Source: Verrucomicrobiaceae bacterium (GTDB taxonomy: Bacteria; Verrucomicrobiota; Verrucomicrobiia; Verrucomicrobiales; Akkermansiaceae). Taken from it: a DNA stretch of 64,000 nt. The translations under genes were made by a program, and so were the position numbers. The stretch covers positions 62,001-126,000 of the forward strand of contig JAIXOR010000059.1 in the NCBI GenBank assembly GCA_027486655.1, in the 5' to 3' direction. Positions 33,911-43,162 of the stretch are shown here, piece after piece. The stretch's first letter is position 1. The number at the start of each line of letters is the position of its first letter. The notes beneath the pieces were generated by a model, which was not told the origin of the DNA, ran no database searches, and was given only the letters and a program-made list of their open reading frames with translations.

Positions 33911-34911
33911 TGTCCGCCGCCCTCACCCCTCTCCCCGCTCCCCCCAAGGGCATCGCCACCGGCTCCAACCCGGCCCGCACTTGGAACATCCTGCCCTTCC
34001 CCCCGCCCGCAGGGACCGCGGACGCCGCGCCTCCCTCACCCTCCTTGCCCGCCTGGCCGGAAACACCGGGCACCGCGGATCCGCAGGCATCCTTTCCAGA
34101 ATCGTGGCCATCCCCGCTCAGCGTGCTGCCCGCGGCACCCGCTCCGGGTTCCTTCTTCACCACACCCGATCTCATGTCGGCTCCGGTCCTTGCAGAGCCC
34201 TCGGAACCCGTCGCGGAACCCACGCCCCCGAGCACGGAACCAAAACCGGAATTCACCGACGACGATCTCCGCGACGCCCTCGGCCCGATCGTCGAGCAGG
34301 CGGTTAGAAACTCGGTTTACGCCCGGGAGAACGGCATCGATACCTACCTGGAGCCCATGCTCCGCTCGACCATCCGCCGCGCGCTCGCCGAATACGCGCC
34401 CGCATCAAGGCCCTTCCAGCCGCCCGGCGCGCTGGACCGCTTCATCTGGCACATGAAGGCCCTCTTCACCAGCCGCACCTACGAAGACATCCTCTTCGAG
34501 AAAACACGGCGCTTCCAGGTCGAGGAAGTCTATCTGCTCGATGTGGACACACTCGCGCTCGTCTCCTTCGCCAGTTGCGATCCCGCACGCCACGCCTCGG
34601 CACGCCGCGTCATCGGCTCGGCACAACGCCACGCCCTGCTCGTCCGCGATGAACAGGGCGCGATCCGCCGCGAAGCGCCGCTCTCGGAAAACCGCCACCT
34701 CGTCTCCCGCGAGGGCAGCCACGTCGTGCTCACCGCCGTCGTACGCGGCCGCCCCGGCGAACTCGTCTCCGCGGACCTGGAATTCGCACTGCGCCGCATC
34801 GAGGACCACTTCCGCGAGCGCTTCCGCCAGCAAGGCTCCGAACTCCTGCTGGAACTCCAGCCCTTCCTCGAGGACTGCCTCCTCATCCAAGCACCCGCCA
34901 CCGCGGCCTGA
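33910..34911 (+). CDS. Pro-rich N-terminus plus envelope-associated sensor-like domain, unknown function
   Basis: A 333-residue protein coupled to the coiled-coil gene by a TGATG overlap. Residues 1-110 are a Pro/Ala-rich low-complexity region. After it comes DDDLRDALGPIVEQAVRNSV, then LEPMLRSTIRRALAEY, FIWHMKALFTSRTYEDILFEKT and RFQVEEVYLLDVDTLALVSF. This order resembles the N-terminal conserved region of an uncharacterised OmpA-associated family (cyanobacteria and others), where LxxxLxPxIxxAIxxxI is followed by a RVEQVFLIHRETGLLL-like segment, but the OmpA C-terminal domain is missing. There is no clear membrane span. A role as a cytosolic sensor near the envelope, working with the coiled-coil partner, is inference only. 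Confidence 0.5.
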   Translation: MSAALTPLPAPPKGIATGSNPARTWNILPFPPPAGTADAAPPSPSLPAWPETPGTADPQASFPESWPSPLSVLPAAPAPGSFFTTPDLMSAPVLAEPSEPVAEPTPPSTEPKPEFTDDDLRDALGPIVEQAVRNSVYARENGIDTYLEPMLRSTIRRALAEYAPASRPFQPPGALDRFIWHMKALFTSRTYEDILFEKTRRFQVEEVYLLDVDTLALVSFASCDPARHASARRVIGSAQRHALLVRDEQGAIRREAPLSENRHLVSREGSHVVLTAVVRGRPGELVSADLEFALRRIEDHFRERFRQQGSELLLELQPFLEDCLLIQAPATAA

Positions 34912-34948
34912 GTGACGCCAGGCGCGGATCTAACAGACTACCGCTCGT

Positions 34949-35007
34949 CTCAATGACATCACCCGGCCATTGAGGGGCCAACCATTGGCAATCTCTCCTC
35001 AATGACA
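34949..35007 (+). repeat. Spaced direct repeat upstream of the secreted nucleotidase gene
   Basis: CTCAATGACA occurs at 34949-34958 and again at 34998-35007, with an inverted partial copy (CATTGAG, about 34968-34974) between them. It lies about 80-140 bp upstream of the gene at 35088 and may be an operator. No known regulator site (Pho box or similar) matches well. Confidence 0.3.
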
Positions 35008-35087
35008 ATATCTTCACACGCGTGATGGATTCGTAACACAGATGCGGTTGGAGCCATGAAAGCCGCGTCTAACTTGGCGACGCGCCG

Positions 35088-38000
35088 ATGATCGCGCGTT
35101 ACCCAATGAAACCACGATTCAACAAACACACGACCACCGCACTCTTCCTCGGCCTGCTATCACCCGCGCTGAATGCAGAAGTAAGCGGCCTCAAAGCCCT
35201 TCAAACCAAACCGATGTCCGTAGGCTCGGGTGAAGTCGTCTCATTCTCGCAGGAGCAGGATACACTCGCCGTCACCGACAACTCTGCGGGCGGAATCCGC
35301 CTTTTCCGACACAACGGAACCTCGTTCGCGGCCCATGCGGTTGTCGATATCGCCACCTGGTTTGCTGCGAATCCCGTGCCCGGATATACTTACCGCGACG
35401 TGACAAGCGTTTCGCTCTCCACAGACGGATCCGGTCTGGGAGTCGCCACCGCCCTCAACGGATCGACCGTCAACATCAGCGGCACGGACTACACCAATAC
35501 CATTCCCCAACAAGGTCGGGCGGTATTCTTCAATCTCAATGACGGCACCGTCCTCGGCTCTCTGCCCGTCGGTTTCCATCCCGACATGGTGACCATCAAA
35601 AACGGCCGGATCGCCATCGCAAACGAAGCTGAACACGCTTGGAACGGCACAGGAGTGAATATCGCCACTTTTGATTCGGTCCAGCAACCCGGGTCGGTCA
35701 GTGTGATCGATGCCAGCGCCGTCAACTCCGGCAACCTTTCATCCTTCGACTTCTCTGCTCTGACCGTCAATACGGTGGACTTCAGCGGAGTACCCGCATT
35801 GATTGCAGGCTTGCGGGACCACACATCGTTCGAGCCAGCCAACACCAAGGCCAAATACTTCCACATTGAACCGGAGTACATCGCATTCTCTCCAGACAAC
35901 ACGAAACTGTTCGTCACCCTTCAGGAGAACAACGCGATTGCCACTCTGGACCTTGCCACGCTCTCTTGGGAGAACGTCACCAATCTCGGCCAGCTCGCCA
36001 TCACCATCGATGCATCCGACAACGACGACATCTTCGATCCCAGCAACGCCGCCACCGGCCTTCCCATGCCGGATTCGCTCGCAACCTGGAGCAAGGATGG
36101 CACCACCTACGTCATCACCGCAGACGAAGGTGACGCCCGAGTTGATGACGGCGACATCCAGCGATTCGCCTCCGCGGTCACCACCTACGGCCTCGCCGCC
36201 GGTTTCAATCCCTCCACCAACAACAACGACTATGGACGCCTCAATATCCTCAAGGACCAGTCACTAAACGGCCCGGTCGATCCCGCGTCGGACATCAACA
36301 AGATCGTCTCGATGGGCACTCGCGGCCTTTCGCTTTGGAAAAAGGAAATCGACGGATCGCTGAGCTTTGTCTCTCATCTCTCCCTGGAAAACGAACTCTT
36401 CAACCGCGACCCACAGCGCCACAACGCAAACAACGGTGGACTCAAGAATGCGTTCGATTCACGCTCCGACGACAAGGGTCCCGAACCAGAAGCTGTCGCC
36501 GTCACCACTCTGGCAGACGGCACGGTCGTCGCGGTGGCCGGAATGGAACGCCAGAACGGGGTGATCGTCGCGGACATCACCGACCCGCTCTCGCCACGGG
36601 TACTGCGCTACATTAACAACAGTGATTCCGGCCTGATCTCGCCGGAAACCGTCACCATCGTGGATGCCCCCCAGAGTCCGACCGGAACCGTGATCGCCAT
36701 CGTCGGCTACGAAGGGATCATCGACGGCGGTATCGCCGGCGGCTTCGGAGTCTATGAAATCAATCCTTCGTCCTATCGCCTTCAAGTGCTGCATGCCTCG
36801 GACATGGAGGCGGACCTTTCTTCGATCACAAGCGCTCCGAAATTCGCAGCTTTGGTGGACAAACTGGAAGATCTTTCATCCAACAGCGCTTCAATCACCA
36901 TCGGAGCGGGAGACTGCTTCATTCCCGGTGCGTTTCTATCAGCCGGAAACGACATCACCACCCGCAACGCACTCAAGACCGCACTGGGTTACGCCTTCGG
37001 CTACAACGCCTCCGGAACAAACACCGACTTGCGCGAGAACCCCGGCCGCCCGGATATCGCGATCATGAACTCCATCGGTTTCGACGCCACCTGCATCGGC
37101 AATCACGAATGGGATCTCGGTGCCACCGAGTTCGCCAACATCGTCCTGCCTGTGCCACAGACCACCCGCACCAACATACGCCATTACGGAGCGGCGTTCC
37201 CGTTTCTCAGCGCAAACCTGGACTTCACCGCGGAAACCGCGCTCAACGCCCGCTACACCTCGCAGATCCGGAATGTCGGCGCCTTTGCACCGCACCCGAA
37301 CGAGAACTATCCCGGCATCAACGCTACACCCACCAACGCCAAACTCGCAAAATCCGCCATCATCGAGCGAGGTGGAGAGAAAATCGGCGTGCTCGGCGTG
37401 ACACCGCCCGACCTGGCCAACATCTCGTCACCCGGGCTGGTCACGGTCACCGGCCCGCAAGGAGCCGTGGTGGTCTCACCTCGCACTTATGACATCGACG
37501 CGCTTGCTGCACACCTCCAACCGACCATCGACGCGCTTGTCACCGCAGGCTGCAACAAGATCGTCATGGCCACCCAACTCCAGCAAATCGACAACGAAAA
37601 GCTGCTCGCAACCAAACTCCGCCACGTCGACATCATCGTCGCCGGAGGCTCCGGCACCATCATGGCCAAACCCGGAACAGTCCTCCAACCGGGTGACACC
37701 AGCGCGGAAACCTACCCATTCACCACCAATGACCTCGACGGCCGCACCGTCGCCGTCGTCAGCGGCGAAGGACAATACCAATACCTTGGCCGCCTCGTCG
37801 TTGACTTCAACGCCGACGGCCACATTACGTGCATCGATGCCGCAAGCAACAACATCCCCGTCAATGCCACCGAAGTCACCAGCCTTTGGGGCAGTGCCGA
37901 TCCATACGCTGCAGGGACGCGCGGCGGCACAGTCAAGGCCGTGACGGATGCGGTCAATGCAGTCATCGCCGCCAAGGACGGACTCATCCTCGGCAAGTCC

Positions 38001-39212
38001 TCCGTCTATCTGGAAGGACGCCGAACCAATGTCCGCCAGCAGGAAACCAACCTCGGCAACCTTTCCGCCGAAGCCAACCTCTGGTATGCGAAACAAGTGG
38101 ATCCCACCGTTGCTGTATCCATCAAGAACGGCGGCGGCATCCGCAATGCCATTGGCTCGGTGGACAGCTCAGGAAACCTCCAGCCAACGGTACCAAACCC
38201 CTCCGTCGGCAAACTCGCAGGCGACATCTCGCAACTCGATGTCGAGGATTCGCTCAAGTTCAACAACACCCTCACGATGGTCACTGTCACCGCGCAGCAA
38301 CTCAAGTTGTTGCTCGAACACTCTGTGGCAGGAAGCAACGGAACCGGAGCCGATAAAGCCACCCCCGGGCAGTTCTGCCAACTCGCGGGCATCATGGTCG
38401 TGGCGGACCTGAATGAATCCGCACTCACCTACACTTCCGCCGGCACCCCGCCGCTGATCAGCTCGGTGAACGGTGGCAGCCGCATCCGATATGTCGCACT
38501 GGTCGACTCCAACGGAAACCCAACGGACGTCCTTGTCGCAAACGGCATGCTGGTGCAGCCGAACCGGAAGATCCGATTGGTCACACTCGGTTTCCTTGCC
38601 TCCTCCTCGCCTCCCGGTTCCGACTTCGGCGGCGATTCCTACCCTTTCCCCTGGACCACCAGAAACCTCGCGACCTCGAACCGCGTGGACATCACCACCG
38701 ACGGCTCGGCCAACCTCCGCACCTTCGCCGCAGCGGGCAGCGAACAGGACGCATTCGCGGAATACCTCGCTGCCTTCCACTCCACCACTCCCTACAACGG
38801 GGCGGAAACCGCGGTTGGCCTCGACCGACGCATCATACAGGGCAACACCGACAGTGACGGAGACGGCTACTCAAATGCCTTCGAGGTCGCCTCCCTGAAT
38901 CTCGATCCGGATGTTTCCAACGGTTCAACCGAAATCAACACCGCACTCGCCAACCTGCTCCACGCCACCCGCACGGCTGGCCAGGGCGATGTGACTTCGA
39001 ACCCCAACGCCTTCAGCCTATACACCGCGCCAAGCCTGCGGCTTGACGATCAGATCATCGAGTTCTCGGCTAACGCCACAGCAACCATGACGCTCCAGTC
39101 TTCGGGAGACCTGTCCAACTGGGTTGACGAAGCAACCGTTCCCAACGTCGAAGTCGATCTTTCCCAACAGAAGCGATTCTTCCGCTTCAAAGCGGCGACC
39201 ACCACGCCGTGA
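35088..39212 (+). CDS. Large secreted choice-of-anchor-I / 5'-nucleotidase fusion protein
   Basis: A 1374-residue exported enzyme. A signal segment (KHTTTALFLGLLSPALNA) leads into a roughly 530-residue propeller of the choice-of-anchor-I type: FSQEQDTLAVTDNSAGGIRLF, PEYIAFSPDNTKLFVTLQENNA, DEGDARVDDGD, SDDKGPEPEAV. The metallophosphatase part of a UshA-like 5'-nucleotidase begins at about residue 564 with LQVLHASDMEADLSS, then GAGDCFIPG and the signature GNHEWDLG. The nucleotidase C domain follows at about 955-1180 with NLSAEANLWYAK and SIKNGGGIRNAI. The end has a calcium-loop motif DSDGDGYSN (about 1254) and the shared module ending KRFFRFKA. It probably hydrolyses nucleotides outside the cell. 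Start could be 35106. A strong terminator follows. Confidence 0.88.
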   Translation: MIARYPMKPRFNKHTTTALFLGLLSPALNAEVSGLKALQTKPMSVGSGEVVSFSQEQDTLAVTDNSAGGIRLFRHNGTSFAAHAVVDIATWFAANPVPGYTYRDVTSVSLSTDGSGLGVATALNGSTVNISGTDYTNTIPQQGRAVFFNLNDGTVLGSLPVGFHPDMVTIKNGRIAIANEAEHAWNGTGVNIATFDSVQQPGSVSVIDASAVNSGNLSSFDFSALTVNTVDFSGVPALIAGLRDHTSFEPANTKAKYFHIEPEYIAFSPDNTKLFVTLQENNAIATLDLATLSWENVTNLGQLAITIDASDNDDIFDPSNAATGLPMPDSLATWSKDGTTYVITADEGDARVDDGDIQRFASAVTTYGLAAGFNPSTNNNDYGRLNILKDQSLNGPVDPASDINKIVSMGTRGLSLWKKEIDGSLSFVSHLSLENELFNRDPQRHNANNGGLKNAFDSRSDDKGPEPEAVAVTTLADGTVVAVAGMERQNGVIVADITDPLSPRVLRYINNSDSGLISPETVTIVDAPQSPTGTVIAIVGYEGIIDGGIAGGFGVYEINPSSYRLQVLHASDMEADLSSITSAPKFAALVDKLEDLSSNSASITIGAGDCFIPGAFLSAGNDITTRNALKTALGYAFGYNASGTNTDLRENPGRPDIAIMNSIGFDATCIGNHEWDLGATEFANIVLPVPQTTRTNIRHYGAAFPFLSANLDFTAETALNARYTSQIRNVGAFAPHPNENYPGINATPTNAKLAKSAIIERGGEKIGVLGVTPPDLANISSPGLVTVTGPQGAVVVSPRTYDIDALAAHLQPTIDALVTAGCNKIVMATQLQQIDNEKLLATKLRHVDIIVAGGSGTIMAKPGTVLQPGDTSAETYPFTTNDLDGRTVAVVSGEGQYQYLGRLVVDFNADGHITCIDAASNNIPVNATEVTSLWGSADPYAAGTRGGTVKAVTDAVNAVIAAKDGLILGKSSVYLEGRRTNVRQQETNLGNLSAEANLWYAKQVDPTVAVSIKNGGGIRNAIGSVDSSGNLQPTVPNPSVGKLAGDISQLDVEDSLKFNNTLTMVTVTAQQLKLLLEHSVAGSNGTGADKATPGQFCQLAGIMVVADLNESALTYTSAGTPPLISSVNGGSRIRYVALVDSNGNPTDVLVANGMLVQPNRKIRLVTLGFLASSSPPGSDFGGDSYPFPWTTRNLATSNRVDITTDGSANLRTFAAAGSEQDAFAEYLAAFHSTTPYNGAETAVGLDRRIIQGNTDSDGDGYSNAFEVASLNLDPDVSNGSTEINTALANLLHATRTAGQGDVTSNPNAFSLYTAPSLRLDDQIIEFSANATATMTLQSSGDLSNWVDEATVPNVEVDLSQQKRFFRFKAATTTP

Positions 39213-39271
39213 CATCCCTCTGATCGGATCACCGCACCTGGTTGCGGTTCATGTTCAGCGTTGACCTGTGG

Positions 39272-39297
39272 GCCCCGTCCGGATTTCCGGGCGGGGC
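39272..39297 (+). terminator. Intrinsic terminator after the secreted nucleotidase gene
   Basis: GCCCCGTCCGG (39272-39282) and CCGGGCGGGGC (39287-39297) pair over 11 positions (one T-G wobble) around an ATTT loop, followed by the T-rich TCCTTCTT. It lies 60 bp past the stop codon. The T-run is interrupted, but the stem is very strong. Confidence 0.7.
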
Positions 39298-39405
39298 TCC
39301 TTCTTGCACTGACGCCGGCGGGCATGTGACGGAACCGTCCCAAGTTTCCCATGCACCTGTGAACTTCCAATCTGATATACAATATCCCGGCGTTGGGAAA
39401 TCCAG

Positions 39406-41379
39406 ATGAAACTCATGAAAATCGAGATCGTGACGGACACCTTCCTCCCTGACATCAACGGCGTGGCCATGACTCTCGGGCGCCTGACAACGGGTCTGCG
39501 GCGGCGCGGACACGAAGTGCATGTCATTCACACCGGAACTTCCGCTGAAAACGGTGAGACCTGCGTGGCCGCAGTGCCGCTTCCCGGCTACAAAGACGTC
39601 CGCATTGGCCTGCCTAAACCGCTCAAGTTGAAAAACCGGTGGCGTGAAAGCCGGCCAGACGCGATTTATGTGGCGACCGAAGGTCCGCTTGGGAAATCTG
39701 CCATGAAGGCCGCCCGGTCCCTCGCGATTCCCGTCGCCTCCGGCTTCCATACCAATTTCCATCAATACATGTCCCAATACGGCCTCGGCAAACTGGAGCC
39801 GATGGCAATGGCTTATCTCCGAAGCTTCCACCAGAAAGCGGACCGCACTCTGAGCCCCTCAAGGGAAATGGTCGCAAAGCTTCAATACGAAGGATTCTCG
39901 AATGTTGGCTTCCTTGGCAGGGGCGTGGACACCGATTTGTTCCATCCGGACAAGCGCTGCGAAACCCTGCGCACCTCATGGGGCGCGCGAGCCGCCACTC
40001 CGGTCGCCATTCTCGTCGGCCGCATCGCCCCTGAAAAGAACTGCGACTTCGCCATTCAGGTGTTCACACGCATGCGTGAGGCCATTCCCGATCTGAAATG
40101 CGTCGTGGTGGGAGACGGTCCTGTGCGGGCCAGACTACAAACCGCCCATCCCTGGGTCCACTTTTCCGGTGTAAAAACCGGCACCGAACTTGCGAAACAC
40201 TACGCATCTGCCGATGTCTTGATTTTTCCCAGCGAGACCGAAACCTTTGGCAACGTTCTGTTGGAGGCCCTTGCGAGCGGACTCGCAACGGTCAGTTATG
40301 ACTACGCGGCTGCCGGATTGCATGTGATCCACGCAGTCAACGGATTCAAGGCCCCAACCGGAGACAGCACTTCTTTTCTCGATTTGTCCGTGGCGGCTCT
40401 TTCCGAAAGCCGCGACTCGGAACTCCGGGTCGCGGCCCGCGCTTCTGCGAAACACCTGGGCTGGGACACCGTGGTCCGCGAGTTCGAAGGCCACCTCGCG
40501 GAGATCTCCGGCAACGAACCTTCGCTTCCACTCTTCGCAAGCCCCGAAACAAAACGTAAAAAGCTTTCTTGCAGAGCTGTTTTTATCTCGGACATCCACT
40601 TGGGCACTCCCGACAGCAAGGCGGACGAACTGGTGGATTTCCTCAAGCACATCCAATGCGGTAAGCTGATCCTCAATGGCGACATCATCGATGGCTGGGC
40701 ACTGCGTCGCGGCGGAGGCTGGAGCTCAAGCCACAGCAGGGTGATCCGGCGAATTCTCAAAATGACCGAAAGGGACGATACCGAAGTCATCTACCTCCGC
40801 GGCAATCATGACGAGGTCATGGACCGGTTCCTGCCTGCAACGCTGGGCCGGATCCGACTCGACAGGGAACACCTCCACGTCACCGCCCGCGGGAAAAGAT
40901 ACCTGGTCATCCATGGCGACGGATTTGACAGCATTTCCACACACCACGGCTGGATGGCAAGAATCGGTGCGGCAGGCTACAACACCCTGCTCAAGATCAA
41001 CCGCACTTACAATCTCTACCGCGCCTGGAGAGGCATGGAATATCACACCATCAGCAAGCAGATCAAGGCCAAGGTCAAATCCGCCGTCAAATTCGTTGAT
41101 CGCTATGAAGAACTTCTTCAGGACCTGACCCGTCACCGCAAATGCGACGGCATCATCTGCGGACACATTCACACCCCCGAGGACAAGCACGTTGGCGGGA
41201 TCCATTATCTGAATTCCGGCGACTGGGTGGAAAGCCTCACTGGCGTGATCGAACACAATGACGGAACCTTGGAATTGATCGAATACAAATCATTCATGAA
41301 TCGCTTCCATGCCAGCAGCGATTGGCTGCGAGTTCAATCCACTGGAACGCAACCCGAATGCCCCATGACGGCTATTTGA
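39406..41379 (+). CDS. Fusion of GT4 glycosyltransferase and LpxH-like metallophosphoesterase
   Basis: A 657-residue two-domain protein. Residues about 1-375 are a GT-B fold glycosyltransferase of family 4: IVTDTFLPDINGVAMTLGRL, GFHTNFHQYMSQYG, VAILVGRIAPEKNCDFAIQVF, and the donor-binding PSETETFGNVLLEALASGLATVSYDYAA. Its closest named type is the MgtA / alpha-mannosyltransferase-like group that transfers sugars to lipids. Residues about 395-640 are a calcineurin-like phosphoesterase resembling UDP-2,3-diacylglucosamine hydrolase: AVFISDIHLGTPDSKADEL, LILNGDIIDGW, LRGNHDE, YLVIHGDGFD and GIICGHIHTPED, all metal ligands present. The fusion suggests coordinated glycolipid or lipid A-related envelope synthesis. 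It overlaps the convergent gene at 41372 by 8 bp. Confidence 0.88.
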   Translation: MKLMKIEIVTDTFLPDINGVAMTLGRLTTGLRRRGHEVHVIHTGTSAENGETCVAAVPLPGYKDVRIGLPKPLKLKNRWRESRPDAIYVATEGPLGKSAMKAARSLAIPVASGFHTNFHQYMSQYGLGKLEPMAMAYLRSFHQKADRTLSPSREMVAKLQYEGFSNVGFLGRGVDTDLFHPDKRCETLRTSWGARAATPVAILVGRIAPEKNCDFAIQVFTRMREAIPDLKCVVVGDGPVRARLQTAHPWVHFSGVKTGTELAKHYASADVLIFPSETETFGNVLLEALASGLATVSYDYAAAGLHVIHAVNGFKAPTGDSTSFLDLSVAALSESRDSELRVAARASAKHLGWDTVVREFEGHLAEISGNEPSLPLFASPETKRKKLSCRAVFISDIHLGTPDSKADELVDFLKHIQCGKLILNGDIIDGWALRRGGGWSSSHSRVIRRILKMTERDDTEVIYLRGNHDEVMDRFLPATLGRIRLDREHLHVTARGKRYLVIHGDGFDSISTHHGWMARIGAAGYNTLLKINRTYNLYRAWRGMEYHTISKQIKAKVKSAVKFVDRYEELLQDLTRHRKCDGIICGHIHTPEDKHVGGIHYLNSGDWVESLTGVIEHNDGTLELIEYKSFMNRFHASSDWLRVQSTGTQPECPMTAI

Positions 41380-43084
41380 AGATCACATCGACACCCATCG
41401 CCGAATTCCTCAGAAAGGGAGGTAGCTTTCCCGAGTGCCGGTCCCGGACCACCCGATACGCCATACCTGCCAGACCAAGCGTGAAGATCCGGTCCCATAG
41501 TCGGTAACCCCGTTTTCTCCGTATCAGCAAACCAACCAAAAGCCCCAGCGTCCTGCGCTTGAGCGGAAATGGTTCAAACGAAACCTTTATCCGGTAGCGG
41601 CTTCTCCTCTCCGATGGCCAAGCCGCCTTGTAGGCCCGCTTCGCATCGCGGATTGCATCGACCGTTGCGGAGTCAAACCGGTCAAAATAATAGCTCTGCG
41701 CAAGGATGAGGAGGTTGAAGAAATCCGCCATATGCCGGATATCTTCAACCGGCAGTTCCGCCTTTCCCGCAATCTCCTCCATACGCCGGAAGGCATGGCT
41801 GACATCCGGCATCCTCACTGCAGGACCCGATGGTCGCCCTACGAAATGTCTCAACACCTTTCGGACTGCATGATTGATGAACAGGCAATCCCAATAGACA
41901 TGAAACAAGGGAGGGATACGAACCCTGCGGAAGAAGAGCTTTTGCCGAGCAAAATCGCCGATATAGAGAATCTCGCGGATCGCCTTGTCCGCATGCCGGA
42001 GGATCTCGATCGCAGCCTCCGCTCTTGCACTACCAAGCATCCGCACGACCGCGGCTTGCGCAGGCTCCCCATGCTTGAACACTGAAATGACCGCCGCTGT
42101 ATTCAAGAGAATCCAGATGTCCCTTCCCTCCTTTTCAAGGAAAGCACGGCGGTGGAACCGGTGCCAGCCACCGGTCTGGCACCAAACTGAGACCCCCGCC
42201 ATTCCATCGACGTCAGCAAGCCCGGCTGCGAAGATCTCGCAGTCCCAACCGATGAACGATGGATACTCTCCCGCCCCTTCATACTCGCGCCTTGCCTGCA
42301 GTTCGAGAAGCTTCCGCTGTTTCACCCGGAAGAAGGCACGGTTGAGCGGCAGATAACGGAAGAAGTCGCTTTCCCCGTGCTTCATCGAGACGATGAAATT
42401 CGGGGAGTCAATTCCTTCCAATACTTCCTCAAGCGTGTCCCTGTGCCAGATCAGGTCCCCGATACGGTGCGCGCCGACAGTCCAGGTCCGGAAGATGAGT
42501 TCGCGCCCCCTCGCCTCGAACTCGGGTAGAAGCCGTTTCAGAAACCCGTTGGTTTCCCTCGAATCCCTGAGATGAAGCCTCGTCCGAATAGGATCTTCGA
42601 CGTCATTGCCATCGCTTTCACCGATCCTCATCACGATCCCGGCCAATTGGGGGAAATCATCCAAAACCCCTGCCACGAGATGGCGGTAATAGGCTTCAAG
42701 ATCCGCGGCGGAGTTTCCGAGACATGCTTCCACACAGCTGGGCAGCGGAAGAACATCCGAGGTCAGGAACACCCGCAATCCATAATCCCGTGTGAGCCAG
42801 TCGATGTATCCGCCAAACCGCTCCCGAAACATCCGGACCCTCCGCGCCACATCGGCATCGTGCATCGGATGGGTGGCGAGATGCGCCACATCATCCAGAG
42901 TCACCGCATTGTATCCCTGTCGCGTCGCTTTTTCGGCAAAGATTCTCAACTCCGCTTCAATCTCCTCCCAATCCTCCGGGCTTGCCTCTGTAAGATGCGT
43001 GAAGGGGATTTTCGACCAATTCACCCGCTTCCTCCGATAGCCACGGAAGAAGGGCCCGATCGCATCAATCAGAAAGAGATCCAT
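41372..43084 (-). CDS. Large protein of unknown function, possibly a TIM-barrel glycosidase
   Basis: A 570-residue protein starting MDLFLIDAIGPFFRGYRRKRVNWSKIPF at 43084; a longer frame to 43153 is mostly antisense-like. There is no signal peptide. The first 300 residues have alternating strand/helix character suggesting a TIM barrel: AEKATRQGYNAVTLDDVAHLA, GGYIDWLTRDYGLRVFLTSDVLPLP, GIVMRIGESDGNDVED, GRELIFRTWTVGAHRIGD and NFIVSMKHGESDFFRYLPLN. These recall the GH67/GH20-like hydrolases with acidic and His residues at strand ends. A C-terminal helical domain follows. I cannot assign the family by eye. Its stop overlaps the fusion glycosyltransferase gene by 8 bp, end to end. The adjacent glycan-active genes support a carbohydrate-related role. 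Confidence 0.55.
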   Translation of the reverse strand: MDLFLIDAIGPFFRGYRRKRVNWSKIPFTHLTEASPEDWEEIEAELRIFAEKATRQGYNAVTLDDVAHLATHPMHDADVARRVRMFRERFGGYIDWLTRDYGLRVFLTSDVLPLPSCVEACLGNSAADLEAYYRHLVAGVLDDFPQLAGIVMRIGESDGNDVEDPIRTRLHLRDSRETNGFLKRLLPEFEARGRELIFRTWTVGAHRIGDLIWHRDTLEEVLEGIDSPNFIVSMKHGESDFFRYLPLNRAFFRVKQRKLLELQARREYEGAGEYPSFIGWDCEIFAAGLADVDGMAGVSVWCQTGGWHRFHRRAFLEKEGRDIWILLNTAAVISVFKHGEPAQAAVVRMLGSARAEAAIEILRHADKAIREILYIGDFARQKLFFRRVRIPPLFHVYWDCLFINHAVRKVLRHFVGRPSGPAVRMPDVSHAFRRMEEIAGKAELPVEDIRHMADFFNLLILAQSYYFDRFDSATVDAIRDAKRAYKAAWPSERRSRYRIKVSFEPFPLKRRTLGLLVGLLIRRKRGYRLWDRIFTLGLAGMAYRVVRDRHSGKLPPFLRNSAMGVDVIFK

Positions 43085-43162
43085 TGCTTGGCGATTCCAG
43101 CATCCTTGCGGAGGGCTGCTGCATCGAGTCCTTAAACATGACGGAAGCGTCACATCCCGGTG

